Positions 46,530 through 54,821 of a stretch of 64,000 nt of DNA are shown here, in pieces. The notes beneath the pieces were generated by a model that was given only the letters and a program-made list of their open reading frames with translations, did no database searches and had not been told where the DNA came from. The DNA is taken from the NCBI RefSeq assembly GCF_003044185.1, contig NZ_PYYB01000001.1:558001-622000 (forward strand). The letters run 5' to 3'. The first letter of the stretch is position 1. Each line of letters starts with the position of its first letter. A program made the position numbers and the translations under genes. This DNA is from Paraconexibacter algicola (lineage in GTDB: Bacteria > Actinomycetota > Thermoleophilia > Solirubrobacterales > Solirubrobacteraceae).

Positions 46530-47165
46530 TCAGCCGCCGACCGGCCGCCACATGCCCCAGAAGTGCGGACCGCCGAACGGCGCGTCGTACTCGCAGGCGG
46601 TGCGGAAGCCGAACCGCTCGTAGAGGCGGACGTTGTCCGGGTCCGACGCCTCGAGCCAGCACGGCATCCGGTCCGCGTCCGCGCGGGCGACGCCCTGCTC
46701 GAGCAGGCGGCTGCCGACCCCCAGGCCCTGGTGCGCCGACCCGACGCCGAGGTAGTGCAGCCACCAGAAGCGGTGATCGGGCGGGATGTGCCCGGTGACG
46801 GCATGGTCGACGACCGCAGCCCGCCACGTCCCGACCCCGAAGATCCGCAGCATCGCGACGGTCTCCGCGAGCGGACGCACGGCGGGCGTGCGGAACCCGG
46901 GCGCCTGCCAGAGCGCGGCGCCGCGCACGACGCCGTCCTCCCCGGCCGCGACGTCGACCGGACCGGTGTCGGCGTCCTGCGGTGTGATCCGGGCGAAGAA
47001 CGCCGCCAGGGCACGGGTGCGACGGGCGGCATCCGGCACGATGAAGCGGAACGCCCGGTCGACGAGGAACGCGTCGGCGAGCACGCCGGCGACCGCGGCG
47101 TGCTCGGCCGCGCCGGCCTCACGTGCGGACACGACGGGACGCTCGGCGCTGCGGGAACGGGCCAT
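46530..47165 (-). CDS. GNAT-family N-acetyltransferase
   Basis: A 211-residue acetyltransferase. Acetyl-CoA site LHYLGVGSAHQGLGVGSRLL (motif A with the QGLGVG loop), then LEASDPDNVRLYERFGF (motif B). The N-terminal part is Ala-rich. Substrate unknown. The ATG is 6 bases after TAGGGT. Convergent with the frameshifted alkyltransferase-like gene and located just outside the integrated element. Confidence 0.88.
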   Translation of the reverse strand: MARSRSAERPVVSAREAGAAEHAAVAGVLADAFLVDRAFRFIVPDAARRTRALAAFFARITPQDADTGPVDVAAGEDGVVRGAALWQAPGFRTPAVRPLAETVAMLRIFGVGTWRAAVVDHAVTGHIPPDHRFWWLHYLGVGSAHQGLGVGSRLLEQGVARADADRMPCWLEASDPDNVRLYERFGFRTACEYDAPFGGPHFWGMWRPVGG

Positions 47166-47171
47166 GCGGCG

Positions 47172-47177
47172 ACCCTA
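47172..47177 (-). promoter_or_regulatory. -10-like hexamer of the GNAT gene
   Basis: TAGGGT on the minus strand, 6 bases before the ATG at 47165; leaderless geometry. Confidence 0.5.
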
Positions 47178-47240
47178 CCGGCGGGGCGCCAGCCGGACGG
47201 GCGGGCCCGGCCGGGCCCGGCCCGCGCGGCCCGCGGCGCG

Positions 47241-47389
47241 TCAGCCGACGCCGAGCTCGTCCAGCGCGGCGAAGACGAGCTGCTCGTGCTGCTTGGGCTG
47301 CACCTTCGGCAGCACCGCGGCGATCGTGCCGGAGCCGTCGATGATGAACGTCGCGCGCTGGGCGCCCCAATAGGTCTTGCCGTACATCG
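47241..47389 (-). pseudogene. Displaced 3' end of the bcp/prxQ peroxiredoxin gene
   Basis: Encodes only the last 48 residues of a peroxiredoxin, MYGKTYWGAQRATFII onward to DELGVG, with no catalytic Cys. The codons begin exactly at the element junction. The same region of the intact gene at 54822-55298 reads MYGKTFWGSSRTTFII. This is most simply the original chromosomal 3' end cut off by integration; it lacks start signals and is probably not expressed. Confidence 0.85.
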
Positions 47390-47409
47390 CTAGACAACTG
47401 AGGGGAGCA
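47360..47409. other. attL junction of the integrative element
   Basis: Left boundary. Chromosomal bcp sequence runs up to the shared core ccgtacatcg (47380-47389), then element sequence begins, with the arm agacaactgaggggagca at 47392-47409. The same ten-base core occurs at the right junction (54967-54976). The dyad of the reconstructed attP falls at the central AC (47384-47385). Confidence 0.8.
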
Positions 47410-47429
47410 ATGCGAATATCGGCGGCCTT

Positions 47430-49130
47430 ATGGACCGCAAGCTCCGCGTCGTCATCGCCATCCGCGTCTCGTCGGAGGCGCAGGTCAAGGAAGGCTACGG
47501 CCACGCAGCCCAGCGCGAGAGCCTGCCGAAGCTCGTCGAGGCGGCAGGGATGGTCGTCGCCAAGCGGCCCGACGGGACCGAGGCGATCTACGACGAGGGC
47601 TTCGCGTCGACCACGGCACCCGACGCGAACGAGACCAGCCTCGACCACCGGCCGGTCTTCCAGCAACTCCTCGCCGAGCTGAAGGACACGCAGCCCGACT
47701 ACCTCGTCTGCCGCCAGCTCGACCGCCTCCGGCGCGATACCTACGAGCACGAGTTCATCGTCAAGAAGCTGCGAGCTGCGGGCGTGCGGGGCTTCGGGGA
47801 GGCCCCGACGCTCCGCGAGCTGACTCTGCGCGAGATCGGCGACGACCGCGACGCCGCGATGGCGACCATCGAAGCGGTCTTCAGCGGCCTCCAGAAGGCC
47901 GACACGAAGGTCAAGCTCATCTCGGGCCGGCGGCACCGCGCCTTCACCGAGAAGCTGCCGAACGGCGGCAAGACGCCATACGGCTACCGGCGCCAGGGCA
48001 AGAAGGAGCCTCTGGCCGTCGACGAGGACGAGGCAGCGACCTACCGCCTGATGGTCCGGCTGGTCATCGACCACGGGCACGGGCCGGCCGCGATCGTCAA
48101 CGAGCTGACCAGGCGTCGGGTCAAGACCCGGGGCGGTGGCGGCTGGCAGGCAACGACGGTCAAGCGCATCCTGGAGAGCAAGGCCCAATGCGGCTTCATG
48201 CGGGTCCGCTTCGCCGAGGACGGCGAGGGCTTCAAGTGGGTCCCGGCCGCCGGACAGCCCAAGATCATCGAGGAGGATGAGTGGACCCAGATGCGGGCCG
48301 TGCTCGACGCCCGTAAGCGCGGCAGCGGCGTCAACCAGCGCAGGCATGTGCTCGCCGGGCTGCTCCGATGTGCCGAGTGCGGCATGACTCTCAAGGCCAA
48401 CCCGGACCGACGCCGCGACAAGGACGGAAAGCGCTACATCAACTACAGCTGCCGGGTCTACAACAGCGGCTGCCCGAAGGGCCACAGCATCTCCGAGCGC
48501 AAGGCGCTGCGCGAGCTGGAGACGTGGGTCGACGAGTTCTTGGCGGCCACCGACGCCGAGGGCTGGCGCGATGACCTCGCCACCGTGCAGCCGGCCGACG
48601 TCGGCTTGCTGGAGGAGCGCATCGCCACTCTTGCGGGCGCGCTCAAGAAGGCCAAGCGCGCCTACGATAAGGCGTACTCAGCCTGGATCGACGCCGAGGG
48701 TCGGCACGAGGACCAGGCGCTCGTCGAGCGTGACCGGCGCCGAGACGAGGTGGCGCGCATCGAGATCGAACTGCAGGACGCGCAGGAGCGCTACGGGTCC
48801 TTGCAGACGTCGTCCGCGCTGGACGTCTCGCTCGACGAGCTGCGCGAGCTGCTCGACGGCTGGAAAGACTTCCCGGCCGCAGAGAAACGGGAGGCGCTCG
48901 GCATTATCATCGACCACGCCGTGCTCGGCCCGCCCGGCCCCGGCGCTCGGCTGACGGTCGTCGCGTCGGACGGCGTGCCGGAGGCCGCCAAGACCCGCGC
49001 GCACGGGACCCGGGCACGGAAGGCCAAGCTGGCGACGGGGGCGGATGCGGACGCCGCCTGGACGGCCTCCACCAAGACGGACGCCGAGGGAGGCACGACG
49101 TCGACCGAGGGCGACGCGCCAGACGCCTGA
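47430..49130 (+). CDS. Large serine recombinase (integrase)
   Basis: A 566-residue site-specific recombinase. The N-terminal resolvase domain has the nucleophile Ser in RVSSEAQ (residues 12-18) and the conserved LVCRQLDRLRRD. A recombinase domain follows (NGGKTPYGYRRQ, VNELTRRRVKTRGGGGW, RILESKAQCGF), then a zinc ribbon with LRCAECG and a distal Cys pair around CRVYNSGC. A coiled-coil region (about 395-460) comes next, and a 60-residue Ala/Thr-rich tail. It begins 40 bases inside the left junction, the usual place next to the attachment site. It would catalyse attP x attB integration without host factors. Confidence 0.93.
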   Translation: MDRKLRVVIAIRVSSEAQVKEGYGHAAQRESLPKLVEAAGMVVAKRPDGTEAIYDEGFASTTAPDANETSLDHRPVFQQLLAELKDTQPDYLVCRQLDRLRRDTYEHEFIVKKLRAAGVRGFGEAPTLRELTLREIGDDRDAAMATIEAVFSGLQKADTKVKLISGRRHRAFTEKLPNGGKTPYGYRRQGKKEPLAVDEDEAATYRLMVRLVIDHGHGPAAIVNELTRRRVKTRGGGGWQATTVKRILESKAQCGFMRVRFAEDGEGFKWVPAAGQPKIIEEDEWTQMRAVLDARKRGSGVNQRRHVLAGLLRCAECGMTLKANPDRRRDKDGKRYINYSCRVYNSGCPKGHSISERKALRELETWVDEFLAATDAEGWRDDLATVQPADVGLLEERIATLAGALKKAKRAYDKAYSAWIDAEGRHEDQALVERDRRRDEVARIEIELQDAQERYGSLQTSSALDVSLDELRELLDGWKDFPAAEKREALGIIIDHAVLGPPGPGARLTVVASDGVPEAAKTRAHGTRARKAKLATGADADAAWTASTKTDAEGGTTSTEGDAPDA

Positions 49131-49467
49131 CCGGCGTCGACCGCCTCGATAGTGGCGGGGTGCGGCGTCGGCTTGGCCGGCCGGGACGCCGGGACCTCGT
49201 GCAGTGCGGCGCCGGCGGGGTCCTTGCCCTCCCGCAGCAGCTTGACGCGCAGGGCCACCTCCAGCAGCCGCTGCTGCTGGTAGCGCGTGCCGGGGCGGAC
49301 GCTGGGGCGTCGCTCGTGGTCGCGGGTGGTGGTGGCCGGGTGCCTCACGTTGGGACAGTCAGTCGTCGTTCGACCTCCACCGGGCGCCTTGGCTGGCGTG
49401 GTGTCGGTCGTCGTGAGGCCGGGCTTCAGGCCGGAACAGGTCCGCCTCTAGGCGGCCTCATTCCAAT
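49131..49467. other. Non-coding gap after the integrase
   Basis: No convincing gene. An antisense frame reaches in from the integrase 3' end (first codon near 49348, with helical QQQRLLEVALRVKLLREG) but has no ribosome site, so I leave it out as a gene. A hairpin, ccgcc-tcta-ggcgg at 49442-49455, lies between two convergent units and may act as a bidirectional terminator. Confidence 0.4.
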
Positions 49468-50241
49468 CTACCCGCCCGGCGCTGCCTTGCTGGGCGGCTC
49501 GTCGAGCCATCCTGGAACGCGCATCCAGATGAGGTCATCCATGCCGTTCAGGTTGGGGTCATCACCGACGGCCTGCGCCTCGGCGTCAGCACGGGTGCGC
49601 GCTTGAAGGGGTAGCCGCAGCCGAGCGCGGTCGACGCGCTGCGCGAACCCCTTCTGACCGCCGGAGCGACTCATGTAGTCAGACAACTCCGCGAGGACCG
49701 CGTCCAGGTCGTCGGTCCCACGCCGGGCGGCGTAGGCAGCCAGAACACCCCCGAGCTGCGCGAGGAGCGGACCGGCGTCGGGGCTGCGGCGCGGGCGCCG
49801 CACGAGCGGGCCGGCCGTGTCGCGCTCGCCGAAGCCGCCCGAAGTGCTCAGGGCTGCCCACCAGCCTTGGGGCTTACCCCGACTGAGGCGCGTAGTCGAG
49901 CCGGGGACCTTCAGGACTAGCCACTTCGTCGTCAAGTGCTCCCAGACGGCATCGAGGTGGTGCTCCAGGAAGGCGCGCGGGTCGGCGTCCATGAGCTGCT
50001 GGTCCCCGACGGCCAAGTCCCGCAGGAACTTGCCGCGCAGCTCGAACTCGACCCGCCACGCCTGCTCGTCCGCACCGACCGGACGGCCGAGCTGGGCAGC
50101 CCAGTGATCGCGGATCAGCGCGTCGGGATCCGCCTCCAGAGACTTGTCGTACAGGCGCGCGTACACGGCGGAGCCGCGCTTCCCGAAGGTCATTCCGGTC
50201 AAGCGCCGGCCGACGAGGTGGACCTGGGCCGCCCCGCTCAC
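49468..50241 (-). CDS. Rep-like protein, C-terminal half
   Basis: A 257-residue protein. RRLTGMTFGKRGSAVYARLYDKSLE, with QAWRVEFELRGKFLRDLAV, resembles the second half of replication-initiation (Rep_trans-like) proteins, where the Tyr of the YxKxxE-type motif is catalytic; here ARLYDKSLE is at about residues 28-36. The last 100 residues are helical and basic. Its GTG overlaps the stop of the preceding half by four bases (GTGA), so the two halves are translationally coupled. Assignment rests on motif pattern only. Confidence 0.6.
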   Translation of the reverse strand: MSGAAQVHLVGRRLTGMTFGKRGSAVYARLYDKSLEADPDALIRDHWAAQLGRPVGADEQAWRVEFELRGKFLRDLAVGDQQLMDADPRAFLEHHLDAVWEHLTTKWLVLKVPGSTTRLSRGKPQGWWAALSTSGGFGERDTAGPLVRRPRRSPDAGPLLAQLGGVLAAYAARRGTDDLDAVLAELSDYMSRSGGQKGFAQRVDRARLRLPLQARTRADAEAQAVGDDPNLNGMDDLIWMRVPGWLDEPPSKAAPGG

Positions 50242-50825
50242 GCCTCGCCCTCCGGCTCATCGTGCAGCGCCCGTCGGGCGTTGGCCCTCGAGACGAAGTG
50301 CGGCAGGCGGTTCGGGGCGAGTTTGGCACCGAGGACGTCGGCCGCCAGGTCGATGCGGGCGATGCGCCAGCACGGCTCGTCGTCCTCCTCGGGCAGGCCG
50401 CCGACCCACGGGAGCAGCTGCTCCTCGACCCAGGCGGTGACCTCGTCCCACGCGGCAAGCCGGCCGACGCGCAGCAGGTACTCGGCGCGGCACTGCACCG
50501 TGATGCGCGGGCGGCGGGAAGAGATGGCGGCGACGAAGAGCGTCCAGTCGCCGCACTCCAGGCAATACCGCTGTCCCCGGCGCATCGCGCCGGGATGCAG
50601 GATCACCGGCTCCCCCGCTCCCCACGTCCAGTCGGTCTCGACGGCGCACTGCGGCGCCTGGCTGCGCGCGAGCTGGACCAGCTCGGCCAGCTCGCGCTCC
50701 AGGGCGTCGACGCCGCCCTCGTCGAGCAGCAGCCGTACCTGCCCGAGCGAGCAGGTGATCTCCAGCGCATCGACGTGCAACGACAGCAGGCGTACGCCGC
50801 GCGCCAGCGACGGTGCGCCGTTCAC
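50238..50825 (-). CDS. Rep-like protein, N-terminal half
   Basis: A 195-residue protein from the GTG that overlaps the upstream stop (GTGA). It opens with a beta-strand region LLSLHVDALEITCSL and ends with CWRIARIDLAADVLGAKL, the RxDLxxD pattern found before the catalytic half of Rep_trans-like initiators. It also contains a Cys pair in YCLECGDW. In related proteins both halves are one chain; here they are separate, overlapping genes. Confidence 0.58.
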   Translation of the reverse strand: MNGAPSLARGVRLLSLHVDALEITCSLGQVRLLLDEGGVDALERELAELVQLARSQAPQCAVETDWTWGAGEPVILHPGAMRRGQRYCLECGDWTLFVAAISSRRPRITVQCRAEYLLRVGRLAAWDEVTAWVEEQLLPWVGGLPEEDDEPCWRIARIDLAADVLGAKLAPNRLPHFVSRANARRALHDEPEGEA

Positions 50826-51322
50826 GGGCTGGCCTCCCGCGCCCAGTCGAGCGCGGCCTGGAGGACGACCCACGCAGCGAGGTGAGCGGGCTGAGCGGTG
50901 TATGGGTCACGTGCGTCCTCCTCACGGAGCTGGAACCAGCGGTTCTCCACGGCCTCGTCGAGCCGGGAGCGGATGGGATGGCCAGGCTTGAACAGCTTCG
51001 CCGTGTAGCGCCACACAGCGGTCTCGCAGTCGGACAGCTGCTCGGGCGAGAGGGCGGCAAGTTGCCCGGTGGCCGCCAACAGCGTGCGCGCGCGCTCGTA
51101 CAGCTCCAGGCTGCCGAGCGGGTGCAGCGGGAAGCAGGCCGAGGCCGACGGCTTCGGCCACGGCGCCATCTGAATGGCGAGCAACGGCGTGGCGATCACG
51201 GCGGGGACCGGCACGGCCGGGTTCGGCGTGATCCGCATGCGACTGCCGTCCTGCGCCCGCGCGGCACCGGGAGGCACGAACGTGCCGAAGGACCACGCCG
51301 CATAGGCGTTCGGCGTGCTCAT
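50822..51322 (-). CDS. Element-encoded hypothetical protein
   Basis: A 166-residue protein with an N-terminus rich in small residues (MSTPNAYAAWSFGTFVPPGA), a central Pro stretch and C-terminal helices (SDCETAVWRYTAKLFKPGH, VVLQAALDWAREA). Not recognised. Start and stop overlap both neighbours by four bases (ATGA and GTGA), so it is a fixed part of the Rep operon. Confidence 0.68.
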   Translation of the reverse strand: MSTPNAYAAWSFGTFVPPGAARAQDGSRMRITPNPAVPVPAVIATPLLAIQMAPWPKPSASACFPLHPLGSLELYERARTLLAATGQLAALSPEQLSDCETAVWRYTAKLFKPGHPIRSRLDEAVENRWFQLREEDARDPYTAQPAHLAAWVVLQAALDWAREASP

Positions 51323-51696
51323 CGCGCGTCACCTCCGGCGCGGGCGAGGGCAGCCTCGACGGCCGACCGGTCAACCTGACCGATCAGCTCGCCCCGGCCG
51401 CGACCGGGACGGACCGCATCGACGTGCAGCTGGACAAGGGTGCCCGGGACCGCCGAAGCGAGGCTATCGGCCGGCCCGTCGAGCCAGAGGACGACGGACT
51501 GGCTGAGACGGCGCGGGTCGCGCAGCTCGACGACCGTCCGCTCGATGCCGTCCTTCGTACGAATGGTCCGGACGTCATCGGCCAGGAGCCACGCGAGGTG
51601 GAAGCCACCGAGATGCGGCGGGTTGTGGTTGGACGTGGGGGTAGTGGATTTGATCTGGGACATGGTTAGAGGAGTGGCGGGCCTCCTGGCCCGCAT
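51319..51696 (-). CDS. First gene of the Rep operon, possible OB-fold protein
   Basis: From ATG 51696, chosen because aggag lies 6 bases upstream, the protein is 125 residues; an ATG six codons earlier is the alternative. After a polar N-terminus it has strands such as DGIERTVVELRDPRRLSQSV, VVLWLDGPADSLASAVPG, TLVQLHVDAVRPGRGRGELI. This resembles an OB fold seen in small single-strand-binding proteins of replicons; that is inference. Confidence 0.6.
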   Translation of the reverse strand: MRARRPATPLTMSQIKSTTPTSNHNPPHLGGFHLAWLLADDVRTIRTKDGIERTVVELRDPRRLSQSVVLWLDGPADSLASAVPGTLVQLHVDAVRPGRGRGELIGQVDRSAVEAALARAGGDAR

Positions 51697-51709
51697 CGGG
51701 TTCTCCTCA

Positions 51710-51737
51710 GACATACCTCGCGGGCAGGGACTTGCAA
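51710..51737 (-). promoter_or_regulatory. Candidate promoter of the Rep operon
   Basis: On the minus strand TTGCAA (51732-51737) and TATGTC (51710-51715) are separated by 16 bases, a sigma-70-like pair in an AT-richer patch. The expected start is near 51703, giving a very short leader. Confidence 0.35.
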
Positions 51738-51755
51738 TGGCCTTCTGCCGCTATC

Positions 51756-51800
51756 CGCCGAACTTCTTCGGCGAGGACCCCCTTCGGTGGTCTTTAGACC
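51756..51800. repeat. Hairpin cluster upstream of the Rep operon
   Basis: cgccgaa-cttc-ttcggcg at 51756-51773 is a perfect 7-bp stem. ggtct-tt-agacc at 51789-51800 is a second perfect stem of 5 bp. Both lie in the intergenic block beside Rep-like genes, a usual place for a nick site or single-strand origin; they could equally be terminators of the R-M operon. Confidence 0.5.
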
Positions 51801-51833
51801 CCCTCTGTTAGACGCTGCCACCGCCCTGACCAG

Positions 51834-51899
51834 CCCGCCGGTTCCGGGCCTCGCCTGCGCTCCCGCTGCGCTCCGCTTGGCGCGGCGCGGACCGGCGGG
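51834..51899. repeat. 9-bp inverted repeat after the restriction gene
   Basis: cccgccggt (51834-51842) and accggcggg (51891-51899) are perfect complements across 48 bases of GC-rich sequence that contains related gcgctcc units. It starts two bases past the stop of the endonuclease gene on the minus strand and may end that transcript or belong to an origin. Confidence 0.45.
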
Positions 51900-51900
51900 G

Positions 51901-52989
51901 CTACAGCTCGTACCAGGCCAGCTCGGCGCCGGGTTCGTCGGCGTACCAGGCGAAGGTGCCCGCCGCCAGATCCTTCAGGCGCCGCCGCGCTGCCGCGCTG
52001 TTTCTCGATGCGAACGCGGACAAGAACTCGCACCCCCCATCGGGGATGCGCTGACTCTGCGCCCACTGGATCAACGCACGTTTTCGATCCTCGGTCACCG
52101 CACCATCGGTCGCAACGGCCTCGACGATCCAGAAGACCGGCGGCTGCTGTGCGATGTCGACCAGCACAGCGTCCGGCAGCAGCGTCGCCTGGTCGATGCG
52201 CAACCCCAGCTGGCCGAGCACCTTGGCGTCGGCCACGTAGATCTTGTCCCCTGGTTCGGAGACGGTGAGCACCACCGCGTCCTTGAGCCGAGCGGGCGCC
52301 CAGACCTCGATGACGCCCTTGAGGATCACCGACGCCTCCCCCGGTTCCAGCTCGCGGACGGTGCCGTCGGGCAGCGTGACGCGCACGGCATGTTGGGTCT
52401 GCTCGCGCTGCTGGGCAGTCAACGCCTTGAGCTTCGCCCCGGGCGTCATGTGGGCGTCGCGCCAGGCGTCGATGGCCGCGACGAGCTGGTCTCCCAGCAG
52501 GCGCGGGTCGAACAAGTCGGCGAAGGACTCACACAGCGCCCAGCGAGGCGCCGGGCTGGTGGTCTTGACCCCTGGGCGGACGCGCATCGCCCCGTTGTCC
52601 AGCCAGCCCGGGAAGGTCTCGTCCCGCAGCGTCTCGCGTGTGTTGTCGCCGTAGAGCGGCACGTGAGCGTGACCCCAGGAAGCATGCAGCGCAGCGACCT
52701 TCTCCTTCGCACGTGCGCCGACGGCGGCTCGGTAGTACGCGGTTCTCGACGCCGCGTCGGTCCGCGCATAGGCAACCTCCGAGAGCCACAGACATGTCGT
52801 CGGCCGCACCCATCGAGCGTCATCGGGGACCGGCGCGTTGTCGGGGACGACGGCGTCCACGTAGAGCATGGCCGCGACGGCCGCGCCGGCGCCGGGCGAC
52901 GACAGGACGGTGTCGAACGCCGAGCGCGGGAAGATGCGCTCCAGGCGCTCCGCGCATCTGTCAATCCTCGGAAGTGCTCGGTAAGCCAT
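51901..52989 (-). CDS. BsuBI/PstI-type restriction endonuclease
   Basis: A 362-residue protein; ATG two bases after the methyltransferase stop. The N-terminal half is helical, as in the BsuBI/PstI N-terminal DNA-binding domain. The C-terminal half has the family pattern: KIYVADAKVLGQLGLRIDQA, TLLPDAVLVDI, FWIVEAVATDGAVTEDRKRAL, matching the catalytic region with Asp and Glu before the VATDGAV stretch. Family members are type II enzymes cutting CTGCAG; the same specificity here is an inference. It needs the adjacent methylase to protect host DNA. Confidence 0.85.
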   Translation of the reverse strand: MAYRALPRIDRCAERLERIFPRSAFDTVLSSPGAGAAVAAMLYVDAVVPDNAPVPDDARWVRPTTCLWLSEVAYARTDAASRTAYYRAAVGARAKEKVAALHASWGHAHVPLYGDNTRETLRDETFPGWLDNGAMRVRPGVKTTSPAPRWALCESFADLFDPRLLGDQLVAAIDAWRDAHMTPGAKLKALTAQQREQTQHAVRVTLPDGTVRELEPGEASVILKGVIEVWAPARLKDAVVLTVSEPGDKIYVADAKVLGQLGLRIDQATLLPDAVLVDIAQQPPVFWIVEAVATDGAVTEDRKRALIQWAQSQRIPDGGCEFLSAFASRNSAAARRRLKDLAAGTFAWYADEPGAELAWYEL

Positions 52990-52991
52990 CC

Positions 52992-54809
52992 TCAGCCCAA
53001 CCGGTAGGCGCGGTGCACAGCCGACTCTAGGACGGCTCCTCGCAGTCCCTCCCAGGACCGCAGTACGTCGGGCGGAGGAAGCGGCAGCGCCTCCAACTCG
53101 TAGGCGCTCAACGCGACGGAACCGGACACGCACCGAACGACCCGGTCGATGCACTCCGTCGCCAGCACGGCGCACAGCAGACCGCGCGAGACTATCGGCG
53201 CGGTGTTCGGGTCGCGCGGACGCAGCACGTTGACGTGGTTCTCGACGACGACCTGGCCGCCCCAGCGATGCAGGTCATCCTCGGTCAGCTCCGCCGCCAC
53301 GACCCGACGAGCCTGCTCGGGCGCGGTTGTCCGCTGGACGAGGATCGCCGGGGAGCGCAACGCGAGCACCTCGGCGTCCCTGTCGTCACGGAGCGTGATG
53401 TAGCGGAAGGCGTCACGGGACGGGTCGCGGTGGAGGCGTCCGCCATCGAGATCCGCCGCCCAGATGATCGGGCAACGGCCCTCGCCAGCTTCGTCCGCGA
53501 GATCTGCGCGACGGCGGTTCCAGACCAGAGGACCCGTCGAGGCGCGCCATCCCGTCGCGCCCAGGTTGAGCGGCATTGCTGCGGCAGCTGCCGCGATGGG
53601 CGCGTCGTCGGAGCGACGTGGAAGCAGCCACGGCGCGCCGCCGCGAGGAGCCGCGAGCTTGGCGACGTCTACGACGCGGCCGTTCATGCTCGCCACTGAC
53701 ACCTTGCGTGCCTTCCGTCGGGAGAAGACAGCGAGGCACGTCTCCTGGAGCACGCCGGCGAAGACGCCGTCGCGCTCCTCCACGAAGGTCGCGTCGCGCA
53801 GCGGGGCGGTGGCGGCGAGCGTCGTTCTGAGGTTGCTGAAGTAGCGCCCAGCCAGAAAGGACGTAGGCACGAGCGCTCCGAGGACGCCCTTCGCATCCAG
53901 TTGCTCGACACCGGCGCCCATGAACAGCGTGTAGAGGTTCGCGTGGCCGTAGAGAACGTCCGCGAAGCGCGCGCGCTCATCCGGCGCCAGGCGCACGCGA
54001 CCGTAGGGCGGGTTCATCACGACGGCACGGGCTGAGCGCTCCTGCGCTTCGAGACCGTCTCCGACTCTGGCGAGCGCCGGTAGAGGCCGGCGCCGCGCCT
54101 CGGGCACCAGCGCAACGAGCGGCAGCAGCTCGGCAGCTAGTACGACGTTGGTCAGCCAGACCGCTGCTGGGTCGGCGTCAATACCTTCGACCAGGTTGGG
54201 GATCCCCGCGAGGGTGACGCGCGGGTCCGAATGAGCGAGCGCCTGAACATGCTCGCGGACAGGCGGCAGCAGCAACGCTCCGGCCCCACAAGCGGGGTCG
54301 CGGAGAAGACCGGGCAGCGGACCGAGCCGGCCTCGGACAAGGCCCAGGCTGGCTCGCGTCATGGTCCATAGCCGCACCGACAGCTGTGGCGGTGTGTAGT
54401 GCCGACCGTGCCGTGCCCGCACGCCCGCGTCCAAGGAAGCAACGTACGCCGCCCCGAGATCCTCGGCGGTCGACGTCACTAGATCGAGCCGCTTGGTGCG
54501 ACTTCCGCCGCCAGCTGCCTCGGGCGCCGAGGCGTCGAGCGCCTGCTCAAGGTCCAGCCAGCGCCCCGACAGTCCGAATGCGCGCGCCTGCGCCTCCCAC
54601 CACGCCGGGACCACCGCCAGCACATCGCAGGCGGACGCCGGGAGCGGGCCGGCTGGGTCGGCCTCGCCGACTGGGTTCCGCGAGCCGCGCGCTCCAAGTT
54701 CCCTTGCCAGGCTCAGCTTTGCCCGCTCTGCAGGCGCGGTCATCGATGCTGGGCGGCCGAGCGAGTCATCTGGCGCCATCCTGCCAGTCTCGGCCGACGG
54801 TATGACCAC
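52992..54809 (-). CDS. N6-adenine DNA methyltransferase (PstI/Eco57I-like)
   Basis: A 605-residue modification enzyme. SAM motif I is DPACGAGALLLPP and the catalytic motif IV is NPPYGR, the signature of gamma-class N6-adenine methylases. RHGRHYTPPQLSVRLW precedes motif I as in Eco57I-type proteins. The C-terminal half (target recognition) includes ENHVNVLRPRD and SAYELEALPLPPPDVLRSW. GTG start 12 bases after the rebuilt bcp stop; an ATG ten codons later is an alternative. The methylase precedes the nuclease in the operon, which favours protection before cutting. Confidence 0.88.
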   Translation of the reverse strand: MVIPSAETGRMAPDDSLGRPASMTAPAERAKLSLARELGARGSRNPVGEADPAGPLPASACDVLAVVPAWWEAQARAFGLSGRWLDLEQALDASAPEAAGGGSRTKRLDLVTSTAEDLGAAYVASLDAGVRARHGRHYTPPQLSVRLWTMTRASLGLVRGRLGPLPGLLRDPACGAGALLLPPVREHVQALAHSDPRVTLAGIPNLVEGIDADPAAVWLTNVVLAAELLPLVALVPEARRRPLPALARVGDGLEAQERSARAVVMNPPYGRVRLAPDERARFADVLYGHANLYTLFMGAGVEQLDAKGVLGALVPTSFLAGRYFSNLRTTLAATAPLRDATFVEERDGVFAGVLQETCLAVFSRRKARKVSVASMNGRVVDVAKLAAPRGGAPWLLPRRSDDAPIAAAAAAMPLNLGATGWRASTGPLVWNRRRADLADEAGEGRCPIIWAADLDGGRLHRDPSRDAFRYITLRDDRDAEVLALRSPAILVQRTTAPEQARRVVAAELTEDDLHRWGGQVVVENHVNVLRPRDPNTAPIVSRGLLCAVLATECIDRVVRCVSGSVALSAYELEALPLPPPDVLRSWEGLRGAVLESAVHRAYRLG

Positions 54810-54821
54810 CCGGCCCGGCGG

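Noticed and set aside
47360-47409. tRNA gene as the integration target
   Set aside because: No cloverleaf or CCA-end sequence is present at either junction. The target is protein-coding (bcp).
48791-49348. 185-codon minus-strand frame overlapping the integrase 3' end, considered as an excisionase
   Set aside because: Most of it is antisense to the integrase tail, no ribosome site precedes the first codon, and no DNA-binding motif is evident.
51787-53007. 406-codon plus-strand frame over the restriction gene
   Set aside because: No family resemblance or ribosome site; the minus strand has the BsuBI/PstI pattern and is coupled to the methylase.
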